13,796 nt of DNA from Bacillota bacterium (GTDB taxonomy: Bacteria > Bacillota > Clostridia > Christensenellales > Aristaeellaceae), in the NCBI GenBank assembly GCA_023415715.1, contig JAEZJP010000299.1:1-13796 (forward strand), written 5' to 3'. Below the pieces are notes generated by a model. That model did no database searches and had not been told where the DNA came from. It was given only the letters and a program-made list of their open reading frames with translations. Numbering within the stretch: position 1 is the first letter of the stretch; every line of letters begins with the position of its first letter. Shown here piece after piece: positions 7,161 through 13,796 of this stretch. The translations under genes were made by a program, and so were the position numbers.

Positions 7161-7189
7161 AGTATAGCATGGAATGCATAATCATTCAA
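7161..7189 (-). promoter_or_regulatory. Promoter of nadK-argR
   Basis: On the minus strand, TTGAAT (7189-7184) and TATACT (7166-7161) are 17 bases apart, and TGC precedes the -10, making it an extended -10. Transcription would start near 7154, about 20 bases before the nadK start codon. The -35 and spacer overlap the ARG-box-like sequence, a position suited to repression. Confidence 0.72.
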
Positions 7190-7190
7190 T
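7173..7190. promoter_or_regulatory. Candidate ArgR operator (ARG box)
   Basis: The plus strand reads AATGCATAATCATTCAAT. Against the 18-base enterobacterial ARG-box consensus, wnTGAATwwwwATTCAnw, nine of the ten core half-site bases match (TGCAT instead of TGAAT, then ATTCA), and three of the four central bases are A or T. The box covers the -35 of the promoter that serves nadK and argR, the gene for its presumed ligand protein. Only one convincing box is seen; an adjacent second box, common in ArgR operators, was looked for and not found. Confidence 0.5.
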
Positions 7191-7197
7191 GCATATT

Positions 7198-8010
7198 TTA
7201 CTTTTTTAGCGTGAAATGTGCCTCATCCACAACTTTTTTAATATATTCCCTGGATATTTCGATCGTATCCCCACGTTTTGGCGCGATATGAGCCAAAAAT
7301 TCCACATTTCCCTCCGGTCCTGTAATAGGCGAATAGGTAAGACCCAGCACGTGAAAACCAAAGCTTGGGGCAAAATCAACGATCTCCTCCAGTACGGCCT
7401 GATGCACGGCAGGATCCCGTACCACGCCTTTCTTGCCTACCCTATCCTTACCCGCTTCAAACTGCGGCTTGATGAGTGTAAAGAATTGGCCCGATTCCCC
7501 CATGATCCCGGCGGCCACGGGAAGGATCAGCCGGATAGATATAAAGGACACATCCATTACCGTCAGGGTAGGTTTTTTGTCAAATTGTTCCGGCTTTAAA
7601 TACCGGGCATTGGTACGTTCCATGACAGTGACTTTAACATTGTTGCGCAGTTCCCAGTCCAATTGCCCGTACCCCACATCGATGGCGTATACATGGGCGG
7701 CACCCCGCCGTAAAAGCACATCGGTAAACCCACCGGTAGCTGCGCCGATATCCATGGCGACTACACCGCTTACGTCGGGGCCGAATGTATCCAACGCCTT
7801 TTCCAGTTTCAAGCCGCCCCGGCTGACAAAAGGGTGTACGCTGCCCCGGACTGACAGCGTTTCTTCTTCCGCCACAGTGTCCGATGGTTTTTGAATCTTG
7901 CGTAAGTTGACAAACACCAGCCCGGCCATAATTTGCGCTTGCGCCTTTTCCCGGCTTTCGGCAAGGCCATGCCTGACCAGCGCTACATCCGCCCGTTCCT
8001 TCAAGCTCAT
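7198..8010 (-). CDS. tlyA: TlyA-family rRNA 2'-O-methyltransferase
   Basis: TlyA methylates the 2'-O of cytidines in 16S and, in some species, 23S rRNA; the family was once called hemolysin A. The protein (270 residues) has an N-terminal S4 RNA-binding domain (about 3-62) and a C-terminal FtsJ-like Rossmann methyltransferase domain. The SAM-binding motif MDIGAATGGFTDVLL spans 86-100. The catalytic tetrad expected for the family is visible as K68 (GGLKLEKAL), D153 (VMDVSFIS), K181 (LIKPQFE) and E237 (GNVEFLAHI). The start at 8010 overlaps the dxs stop by four bases (ATGA), indicating translational coupling. The dxs-tlyA-nadK-argR-recN order is a conserved Firmicute block. Confidence 0.95.
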   Translation of the reverse strand: MSLKERADVALVRHGLAESREKAQAQIMAGLVFVNLRKIQKPSDTVAEEETLSVRGSVHPFVSRGGLKLEKALDTFGPDVSGVVAMDIGAATGGFTDVLLRRGAAHVYAIDVGYGQLDWELRNNVKVTVMERTNARYLKPEQFDKKPTLTVMDVSFISIRLILPVAAGIMGESGQFFTLIKPQFEAGKDRVGKKGVVRDPAVHQAVLEEIVDFAPSFGFHVLGLTYSPITGPEGNVEFLAHIAPKRGDTIEISREYIKKVVDEAHFTLKK

Positions 8011-9881
8011 GACGCCGCCCTTCCCGAACCGTTCAGCACCGTTTTGATCCTTGCGGCCATTTGACCCGGCACAAGGCCCAGGGAAGCCATCAGATCATCC
8101 CGGCTGCCGTGACCTACAATCTTGTCGGGAATACCAAACATCATAGCCGGCTGTTGAAAGTGCGCGGAAATGCAATGTTCCGCTACGGCGCTGCCAAAAC
8201 CTGCTGTCAGTACATGCTCTTCCATGGTGATGACAGGCGTCTTGTGGAGCTTTTTGAGCATTTCTTCATCCAAAGGCTTGATGGTGGATGCGTTCACCAC
8301 CATAGCGCAGATATGATACGCGCTCAGTATTTTAGCGGTTTCCAACGCCAAAGGCACCATGCTTCCCACAGCCAGCAGAGCACAATCCGTTCCAGCCTGC
8401 ATAACCTCCCACCTGCCGGGCGTGAAGGCCGTCAATGGATACTCCTCCATCACGATGGACTTTCTGGGATAACGGATAGCGCAAGGGGTCTTTATTGTGC
8501 GCGTCCACTCCATCATCAGGCGCAATTCCTGCTCATCCCTGGGAGCAAGAAGTGTGATACCAGGCATATGGCGCAGGAATGCGATGTCATAGATGCCGTG
8601 GTGGGTAGCACCGTCCTCCCCTGCAAGACCTGCCCGGTCCAAAAGAAGACATACAGGCAAATTTTGTAAACAAACATCATGCAGCACCTGATCATACCCG
8701 CGCTGCAAAAAGGTGGCGTATACCGCAAAGTAAGGCCGCATGCCACCTAGAGCCAAGCCAGCAGCCTGTGTCACGGCATGCTGCTCTGCAATACCCACAT
8801 CCAGCATTCTTGTGGGGAAAGCATTCGCAAACAGATGCATCCCCGTGCCGCCGGGCATGGCGGCGGTAAGAACGATTGTCTTTTCCTCCTGGGAGGCTGA
8901 GCGTATCAGTTCCTGCGCAGCAATTTCCCCGTAGGAGGGGCGGCTTGGCTGCTTTCGCATTTCCCCGCTGTCCATGAAAAACGGCGGCGTGCTATGAAAT
9001 GCCTCCGTCTTCTTTTCCGCCTGTTGGTATCCATATCCTTTGCGGGTAATGCAATGGATCAAAACGGGCTCGTCAAACTCCTTGGCCCGGGCAATGGTGT
9101 ATTCCAGGTTTTGCAGATTGTGGCCGTCAATGGGCCCCAGATAATGAAAACCCAGCGCCGCAAAGAAGCCTTCATCCACCACCAGGCCTTTGAGTGCATT
9201 TTTGATGATGGTCAGAAACTTATGGATTTTCGGCCCGGCCACGGGTAGCCGCTTGAGGCTTTTCTCTACGGCCCGTTTGGCCTTGTTCCATCCCCTACTG
9301 GCACGCAGATTTGTAAGATGAGTAGCCAATGCGCCGACATTGCGGGCAATGGACATTTCATTGTCATTCAGAAGCACAATCAGCCGCGTCTTGCTGTTTC
9401 CGGCATCGTTCATGGCCTCATAACAAAGGCCGCCGGTCATAGCGCCGTCTCCCACAATGGCCACTACATGATGTTTTTGACCCTGCATATCCCTTGCGCG
9501 GGCGAAGCCTAACGCGGCGGATATAGCCGTGGAGGCGTGTCCTGTTTCAAAGCAGTCGTATTCACTTTCTTCCCGCTTTGGAAAACCGCTGAGGCCCCCT
9601 GAACGGCGCAGCGTGGAAAATGCGGCATACCTTCCGGTAAGCAGCTTATGCACATAGCATTGATGACCTACATCAAATAGAATTTTATCCTCCGGGGCTT
9701 TGAACATGCGGTGAACGGCCAAAGTCAATTCCACAACACCAAGGTTGGATGCCAGATGGCCGCCGTTGTGTGCCACCGTCATAACGATTTCCTGGCGTAT
9801 TTCCTCCGCCAGTTCTGTAAGCTCCTTATAAGAGCAAAGCTTGATATCGGCAGGTGTCTTTATTTGTGAAAGATGTACCAT
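8007..9881 (-). CDS. dxs: 1-deoxy-D-xylulose-5-phosphate synthase
   Basis: Dxs condenses pyruvate and glyceraldehyde 3-phosphate to 1-deoxyxylulose 5-phosphate, the first step of the MEP pathway. That pathway supplies isoprenoids, including the lipid carrier for cell-wall synthesis. The product (624 residues) is a full-length transketolase-like enzyme. It has the substrate histidine H42 in NGGHLASNLG, the thiamine-diphosphate motif GDGAMTGG through LLNDNEMSI, the catalytic glutamate in GIAEQHAVTQAAG, and the pyrimidine-domain segment DRAGLAGEDGATHHG. The ATG at 9881 follows AAGGAGT. An upstream open extension to 9950 runs through the promoter region and is rejected. The stop overlaps tlyA by four bases. 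In Bacillus, xseA, xseB and ispA precede dxs; here a terminator and a cell-wall gene cluster do. Confidence 0.97.
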   Translation of the reverse strand: MVHLSQIKTPADIKLCSYKELTELAEEIRQEIVMTVAHNGGHLASNLGVVELTLAVHRMFKAPEDKILFDVGHQCYVHKLLTGRYAAFSTLRRSGGLSGFPKREESEYDCFETGHASTAISAALGFARARDMQGQKHHVVAIVGDGAMTGGLCYEAMNDAGNSKTRLIVLLNDNEMSIARNVGALATHLTNLRASRGWNKAKRAVEKSLKRLPVAGPKIHKFLTIIKNALKGLVVDEGFFAALGFHYLGPIDGHNLQNLEYTIARAKEFDEPVLIHCITRKGYGYQQAEKKTEAFHSTPPFFMDSGEMRKQPSRPSYGEIAAQELIRSASQEEKTIVLTAAMPGGTGMHLFANAFPTRMLDVGIAEQHAVTQAAGLALGGMRPYFAVYATFLQRGYDQVLHDVCLQNLPVCLLLDRAGLAGEDGATHHGIYDIAFLRHMPGITLLAPRDEQELRLMMEWTRTIKTPCAIRYPRKSIVMEEYPLTAFTPGRWEVMQAGTDCALLAVGSMVPLALETAKILSAYHICAMVVNASTIKPLDEEMLKKLHKTPVITMEEHVLTAGFGSAVAEHCISAHFQQPAMMFGIPDKIVGHGSRDDLMASLGLVPGQMAARIKTVLNGSGRAAS

Positions 9882-9921
9882 AGTACTCCTTGTTTTCCAT
9901 GATAGTCCTGAAAACATATCA

Positions 9922-9950
9922 AGTATAGCATAGATTATGTGCAAGCACAA
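9922..9950 (-). promoter_or_regulatory. Promoter of dxs-tlyA
   Basis: On the minus strand, TATACT (9927-9922) is preceded by TGC, giving an extended -10, with TTGTGC (9950-9945) 17 bases upstream as -35. Transcription would begin near 9915, giving a leader of about 34 bases. The -35 overlaps a short inverted repeat, TGTGC-AA-GCACA on the plus strand (9938-9949), which could be an operator. The promoter starts directly after the terminator of the preceding unit. Confidence 0.68.
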
Positions 9951-9957
9951 ACGGCAT

Positions 9958-9988
9958 AAAAAAGCCGGCGCGGATTATCCTGCCGGCT
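9958..9988 (-). terminator. Intrinsic terminator of the murF-ddl unit
   Basis: The minus-strand transcript has AGCCGGC (9988-9982) pairing with GCCGGCU (9969-9963), with an internal GGA/UCC pairing, followed by a run of six U (9963-9958). The 7-bp GC-rich stem plus U-tract lies 12 bases after the stop of the membrane-protein gene and just before the dxs promoter. It marks a clear end of transcription. Confidence 0.9.
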
Positions 9989-9999
9989 ACTTCATCCGC

Positions 10000-10563
10000 T
10001 TATTCGAACCTGCGGACATAGCTGCCGATTACGGGCAGCTCATAGGCAAGCCCCCTATAGGCATGAAGCGCCATTTGGACCTTCAGGTATATGGTTGCCA
10101 GCAGCAGCACAGCGAACAGCAGCCAGAAGATGACAGCAATGACGATGCCCAGGAACGGAATGATACGGAACAGCGTTCCCACAATCAGCAAGACAACAGA
10201 CACGCACAAAAAGCCGCCGGTCAGTGCAATGGACTGAACGGAAATGCGCCGCACAGCGTCACTGCGCCGGTCAGCCACATACAGGAAAAAGGCAAACAAA
10301 CCGCAGAAAGCCGCCAGTGTGCAGGTAAGGTTGATCGCCTGGCTTGTGGACACCAGTTCCGGTTCCTTTTGCTCTTGACCGTAAGGCTGCTCGTTATAAG
10401 GTTGTTCATCCCCATAAGGCTGTTCCTCTTCATAAGGCTGTTCTTCCTCATAGGGTTCTTCGCCATATGCTTCCTGCGCCTCCTGCTCATAGGGCGGATC
10501 CTGAGGCCTTTCATATGACTGATAATTATTCTGGGAATATGCATTGCGCTCTGTACGCCGCAT
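10000..10563 (-). CDS. Small membrane protein, DUF4870/Tic20-like, with EEQPY repeats
   Basis: The function is unknown. The protein (187 residues) starts with a basic stretch rich in Arg, Asn, Gln and Tyr. A low-complexity segment (residues 35-61) follows with repeated EEQPY units, then about three or four hydrophobic helices in the C-terminal half (roughly 78-97, 110-131 and 134-160). Hydrophobic pattern and motifs such as ADRRSDAVRRISVQSIAL and YRGLAYELPVIGSYVRRF resemble the DUF4870/Tic20-like family of small membrane proteins; this is a resemblance call only. The ATG at 10563 has GAGGA about 6 bases upstream. A TTG at 10590 is open, but it would overlap ddl and lacks a good site. The gene begins 8 bases after ddl and ends at a terminator, so it is probably co-transcribed with murF and ddl. 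Confidence 0.75.
   Translation of the reverse strand: MRRTERNAYSQNNYQSYERPQDPPYEQEAQEAYGEEPYEEEQPYEEEQPYGDEQPYNEQPYGQEQKEPELVSTSQAINLTCTLAAFCGLFAFFLYVADRRSDAVRRISVQSIALTGGFLCVSVVLLIVGTLFRIIPFLGIVIAVIFWLLFAVLLLATIYLKVQMALHAYRGLAYELPVIGSYVRRFE
10381..10461 (-). repeat. In-frame tandem repeat encoding EEEQPY units
   Basis: This part of the membrane-protein gene holds five consecutive Pro-Tyr units: EEPY, EEEQPY, EEEQPY, GDEQPY and NEQPY. The two best units are 18-bp copies (minus-strand GAA/GAG-GAG/GAA-GAA-CAG-CCT-TAT) that differ at synonymous positions. Copies are multiples of three bases, so unit gain or loss by slippage would keep the frame. Confidence 0.85.
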
Positions 10564-10571
10564 GGATTTCC

Positions 10572-11801
10572 TCACTTTCCGCCTGTCCAAGATGCCAGCT
10601 TGCCGCTGCCCTTGGAGCCGGTTTTTCCACCCAGCTTGACGTTCTTTAATATATCCGATGTAAAGGCATAGCTGTTGTCGTTTTTCTCCTGATGGGCCTT
10701 CATGGCACAGTGAACCATTTCATCAATGAGCTCCGGGTAGTTCATGCCGCTCTTTTCCCACAGATAATAGGCCATGGATCCGGGTATGGTGTTCACTTCG
10801 GTCACATATAGCTTCTCCGATGTCACATCATACATGTAATCAATACGGACCACGCCCTTCAGATCCAGCTCACGGAAAATATCCTTTGACAAGCCTTGAA
10901 TCTGATCACGCAAGCTGTCCTCTATTGGTGCCGGAACAACGCGGGCCAGGGAAGCCATACCCTTGGTGCCGCCTCCGCCCTGCAGATACTTGTTTGCAAA
11001 CGAAAGCAAAGCTCCGGAGGTAACTGGCATTTCCAGAACAGAAGCCTTGATTTCGGTATCAAAGCCTACCACCGAGCAGTTCAGCTCAATGGGATTGGTC
11101 AGCCCCTGTTCCAAAAGCACCCTGCGGTCATACACAAACGCCAGTTCCAATGCTTCCGTAAGTTCCGCCCGGTTGTCCGCCCGGCTGACCCCGATGGAGG
11201 AACCAAGATTGGCAGGCTTTGCATATACGGGATAACCGATCTCTTTTTCAATTTTATTAAGCACAGCGTCGCGGTCTTCCCTAAATTCCTGGCGGGAAAA
11301 CCATATGCCAGGAAGCACCGGGAAGCCGGCGCCGTTAAAGTGCCTTTTCATGATGATCTTGTCCATGCCCACAGCAGAGCCTGCCACGCCGGGTGAGGCA
11401 TAGGGCAAATTAGCCAATTCCAACAAGCCTTGCAAAGTTCCATCCTCTCCGTGCATGCCGTGGAAAACGGGGATTACACATTCCAGACGGGCAACCACCC
11501 GTTGTTTTGCCCCTCCCAGCAACCCTTTACCTTGTTCAAAGGCAAGCAAAGCGCCGGAGCCCGGAGTCATATCCAGAGATACGCGAACAAGCCCTTTTTG
11601 ATCCTCCCTGAAAGGTGTATACGTACTCATGCTCCTAAGCGGTTCACCCGTATACCAAACACCCTGCATACTGATATAGACCGGGATTACGTCATATCTG
11701 TCCTGATTTACCGACTGCATCAACTGCAGAGCACTGATAATGGAGACCTCATGCTCACAGCTTCGGCTGCCGTACATCACACCCAACTGTATTTTGCCCA
11801 T
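10572..11801 (-). CDS. ddl: D-alanine--D-alanine ligase
   Basis: Ddl is an ATP-grasp enzyme that joins two D-Ala molecules for the end of the peptidoglycan stem peptide. The product has 409 residues, longer than the roughly 310-370 of many Ddl proteins. Visible features are EHEVS (16-20), HGMHGEDG (114-121), the ATP-binding KPANLGSSIGVS (195-206), the omega-loop Tyr in FANKYLQ (Y272), RIDYMYD (319-325) and the metal-binding EVNTIPG (335-341). The Tyr in the omega loop favours D-Ala-D-Ala over D-Ala-D-Lac synthesis. The omega loop carries a Gly-rich GGGGTKGMAS, and the C-terminus is a Gly/Lys-rich tail (386-409). An ATG at 11819 overlaps the murF stop, but GGAGG sits between it and the ATG at 11801, which is chosen. 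The gap to murF is 14 bases. Confidence 0.94.
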   Translation of the reverse strand: MGKIQLGVMYGSRSCEHEVSIISALQLMQSVNQDRYDVIPVYISMQGVWYTGEPLRSMSTYTPFREDQKGLVRVSLDMTPGSGALLAFEQGKGLLGGAKQRVVARLECVIPVFHGMHGEDGTLQGLLELANLPYASPGVAGSAVGMDKIIMKRHFNGAGFPVLPGIWFSRQEFREDRDAVLNKIEKEIGYPVYAKPANLGSSIGVSRADNRAELTEALELAFVYDRRVLLEQGLTNPIELNCSVVGFDTEIKASVLEMPVTSGALLSFANKYLQGGGGTKGMASLARVVPAPIEDSLRDQIQGLSKDIFRELDLKGVVRIDYMYDVTSEKLYVTEVNTIPGSMAYYLWEKSGMNYPELIDEMVHCAMKAHQEKNDNSYAFTSDILKNVKLGGKTGSKGSGKLASWTGGK

Positions 11802-11815
11802 TTGTCCGCCTCCTC

Positions 11816-13426
11816 TCATACCTCACTATAATTGTCCGGAAGATCGTTTTCAAAAAGCACTACATCGCCGGCCTTGGCCAGGGAATGCAAAAGCTTGGTG
11901 GCTTCTGCAAGACTTAACACGGGATGAATGGCGTTTTCTGGGAAACCAGCCTCTTTCAAGCCATTAAAAATGGGCATCGTGTGTTTTTTGCCTACCAGGA
12001 TGGCGACATCCACGCAGGAAGCCATGGCTTTGCCCAACTCCTGGTTGAATTGTTCTTCCTTGTCTCCCAGTTCCACCATACCCGGGGTGATGATGATCCG
12101 GCGGCCCTGAAACTCTTTCAATACCTTGATAGCTGCCATGGCGCCCTGAGGATTACTGTTGAAAGCATCATCGATGATGGTAAGCCCGCCGCTTCTAATC
12201 AGCTGCAGGCGATGCTCCACCGGCTCCAGTTTTGCAATGCCTCTGGCGATCTGTGTAAGGCTAAGGCCCAACTGTAGACATACGGCAGCGGCAAGCAATA
12301 TATTTTGAATGTTGTGCTGCCCCAATAATTTTGCCGTACACAAAATGCTGTCCCCGCCCTTTTCATGCAGCGTAAAGGTGCTGCCCTCCGGCGTGGAGGT
12401 TATTCCGGAAGCCCACACATCGCAATTCTCATGCTTAAGGCTCACCAGCATTTTCGGCTTTTTTGTCTTCTCATACAGCTTTAAACATATATCGCCGTCA
12501 TCCGCAAAGAAGCCGTGCCCATCTTCCGGCAGCGCATCAATCAGTTCGTATTTCGTCCTGATAACCGTATCCAGCGTTTTGAAGGTATCCAGGTGCTGAG
12601 GGCCTACGGATGTCAATATGCCCAGCGTGGGATGCACCAGCCGGCACATTTCCTTGATATCGCCTTTATGACGTGCCCCCATTTCCGATACGAACACCTG
12701 ATGCCCCGGCTGAAGCTTTTCCCTGATAATCCTGGTCACGCCCATGGGCGTATTGAAGCTGGAGGGAGTCACCAGAACGTTGAATTTTTCAGAAAGCATT
12801 GTGCCCAAAAAGAATTTAACGGATGTTTTGCCATAGCTCCCCGTGATGCCGATGCGTATAAGCCCCGGCATTTCCCGAAGCTTCCTTTGCGCATCCCTGA
12901 AGTACATTTCGCTGATGATCTTTTCCACCGGCCATGCAATGAGGCCTGCCAATGCCAGCAAATGCGGCATAAGCAAAGGCACTGCGGCCAGCAGAACCAC
13001 TACGGGCACATACAGCCAAAGAACTACGGCCAATAAGGCCAGCGTAACAGAATAAACAGCGTACAGCCTTTTTACACGGGCAGTGAACACAAGCGGCTTT
13101 TTCGCCATTTTATCCTGAAACAGTTTGCTGATCCATAACCCGCCTGCGCAGGATAAGAATAAAACGGCACAGGCAATCAGCAATTCAACAACGGTTCCTC
13201 CCGCCGACTGTACAAGGCGGTCATGCATGGCCAGCAGCGAAAATGTAAGCACCGCAACGCCGGCGCCCGGCAGATAGGAACGCTTCCAATTGCGGCGGAG
13301 GGTATGAAAATAGCCTGGAAACTGATAGCTTTCCAGTTGAAAATAATGAATCAATCCCCTGGATGCAAAAATGCATCCCGCCATGGGCGACAAAGCCAGA
13401 ATCAAATAGATGACACGATGGATCAT
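11816..13426 (-). CDS. murF: Membrane-anchored MurF-type Mur ligase
   Basis: The central and C-terminal domains match MurF, which adds D-Ala-D-Ala to UDP-MurNAc-tripeptide. Visible motifs are the P-loop GITGSYGKTS (193-202), SEMGARHKGDI (247-257), SVGPQHLD (273-280) with H278, K292 in RTKYELID, GQHNIQN (369-375), and DDAFNSNP (419-426) for the usual DDSYNANP. The protein is 536 residues against about 450 for ordinary MurF. The first 170 or so residues are not the usual substrate-binding domain but about five hydrophobic helices (near 3-22, 53-68, 78-98, 122-142 and 143-165), with a conserved-looking HYFQLESYQ loop. The common C-terminal KGSR motif is replaced by LFENDLPDNY. GGAGG at 13434-13438 precedes the ATG. 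It lies 3 bases after the hydrolase gene and is followed by ddl. The substrate is inferred from ddl linkage and motifs. Confidence 0.85.
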   Translation of the reverse strand: MIHRVIYLILALSPMAGCIFASRGLIHYFQLESYQFPGYFHTLRRNWKRSYLPGAGVAVLTFSLLAMHDRLVQSAGGTVVELLIACAVLFLSCAGGLWISKLFQDKMAKKPLVFTARVKRLYAVYSVTLALLAVVLWLYVPVVVLLAAVPLLMPHLLALAGLIAWPVEKIISEMYFRDAQRKLREMPGLIRIGITGSYGKTSVKFFLGTMLSEKFNVLVTPSSFNTPMGVTRIIREKLQPGHQVFVSEMGARHKGDIKEMCRLVHPTLGILTSVGPQHLDTFKTLDTVIRTKYELIDALPEDGHGFFADDGDICLKLYEKTKKPKMLVSLKHENCDVWASGITSTPEGSTFTLHEKGGDSILCTAKLLGQHNIQNILLAAAVCLQLGLSLTQIARGIAKLEPVEHRLQLIRSGGLTIIDDAFNSNPQGAMAAIKVLKEFQGRRIIITPGMVELGDKEEQFNQELGKAMASCVDVAILVGKKHTMPIFNGLKEAGFPENAIHPVLSLAEATKLLHSLAKAGDVVLFENDLPDNYSEV

Positions 13427-13429
13427 CCG

Positions 13430-13796
13430 TTAATCCTCCGAGAAAAAGTGAAGGGCGATGCGCACAAACCGCTGCCATTGCTCCAGATACGCAAAGTGGG
13501 AGCCGCCTTCCAATATGGCAAGACCGGCGTCAGGAATCTCCTTGGCCATGGTTTGCCCCATCCAAAGAGGCGTTTCCGTATCCTGGTCGCCCCATACCAA
13601 AAGGGTGGAAACACTGATTACGGGAAGGAGCGGCCGCAAGTCCTGAGAAACGATTTTGACAAACGTCTTGCGCATTTCCTCATCCAATGCGTTGTAATCC
13701 TTGGATCCGTAACGTTTGCGCAAGGTGTCGGCCAATTTGTCCGGGAGGCTGCCAAATATCTTCATTCCCTTGAGGAACGCGGCGCCTTTTTTCAGC
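13430..13796 (-). CDS. Alpha/beta hydrolase, C-terminal part (cut by window edge)
   Basis: The reading frame is open to the window edge, so the start and the catalytic Ser nucleophile elbow lie outside. The visible 121 codons contain the helical cap remnant and the last strands of an alpha/beta hydrolase fold. STLLVWGDQDTETP carries the catalytic Asp (codon at 13582-13580), and LEGGSHFAYLEQ carries the catalytic His (13498-13496). An internal ATG at 13765 is not the true start, because codons upstream continue in frame with no ribosome binding site. The stop lies 3 bases before the ATG of the membrane-anchored MurF, whose ribosome binding site sits inside this gene. The two are therefore coupled. 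The substrate cannot be told; esterase, lipase or haloperoxidase-like activities are possible. Confidence 0.88.
   Translation of the reverse strand, partial: LKKGAAFLKGMKIFGSLPDKLADTLRKRYGSKDYNALDEEMRKTFVKIVSQDLRPLLPVISVSTLLVWGDQDTETPLWMGQTMAKEIPDAGLAILEGGSHFAYLEQWQRFVRIALHFFSED

Noticed and set aside
7152..7169. A second ARG box next to the first
   Set aside because: Only scattered matches to the consensus; not better than chance.
7136..7200. A terminator after tlyA
   Set aside because: The inverted repeats here are AT-rich with no GC stem or U-tract, and they are better explained as promoter and operator.
9882..9950. A 23-codon extension of Dxs
   Set aside because: It would run through the extended -10 promoter; a good AAGGAGT precedes the start at 9881.
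11802..11819. Ddl start at the ATG overlapping the murF stop
   Set aside because: The six extra codons contain the GGAGG that serves the next ATG, and the family opens with the GKIQLGV-type strand.

Overview
The window is a dense, wholly minus-strand stretch of a bacterial chromosome, read from the right end to the left. Roughly even base composition, strong GGAGG-type ribosome binding sites, an Rnf complex and the block dxs-tlyA-nadK-argR-recN point to an anaerobic Clostridia-like Firmicute. A more exact placement cannot be supported from this sequence. No RNA gene, mobile element or CRISPR array is visible, and no gap between genes exceeds about 130 bases.

In transcription order, the first unit (13796 to about 9958) holds the 3' part of an alpha/beta hydrolase gene, an unusual membrane-anchored MurF-type ligase, a D-Ala-D-Ala ligase, and a small membrane protein with a Glu/Gln/Pro/Tyr tandem repeat. 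It ends at a strong intrinsic terminator. Ddl and MurF are consecutive enzymes: Ddl makes D-Ala-D-Ala, and MurF adds it to the peptidoglycan precursor.

The second unit, dxs-tlyA, has its own extended -10 promoter. It links isoprenoid precursor synthesis to an rRNA methyltransferase. The third unit, nadK-argR, also has an extended -10 promoter, and that promoter overlaps a good match to an ArgR operator, so argR is probably autoregulated together with nadK. A terminator-like hairpin separates argR from recN and sits directly on the recN ribosome binding site.

The last unit is an rnf operon encoding the ion-pumping ferredoxin:NAD oxidoreductase, in the order rnfC-D-E-A-B, with rnfB cut by the window edge. 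The subunit gene rnfG, which normally lies between rnfD and rnfE, is absent, and rnfD and rnfE overlap by 8 bases. In spore formers such as Bacillus subtilis, recN is followed by spoIVB and spo0A; here the rnf operon follows instead.

The observations most worth following are the rnfG-less rnf operon, the MurF ligase whose substrate-binding N-terminal domain is replaced by about five membrane helices, and the putative ArgR operator in front of nadK-argR.
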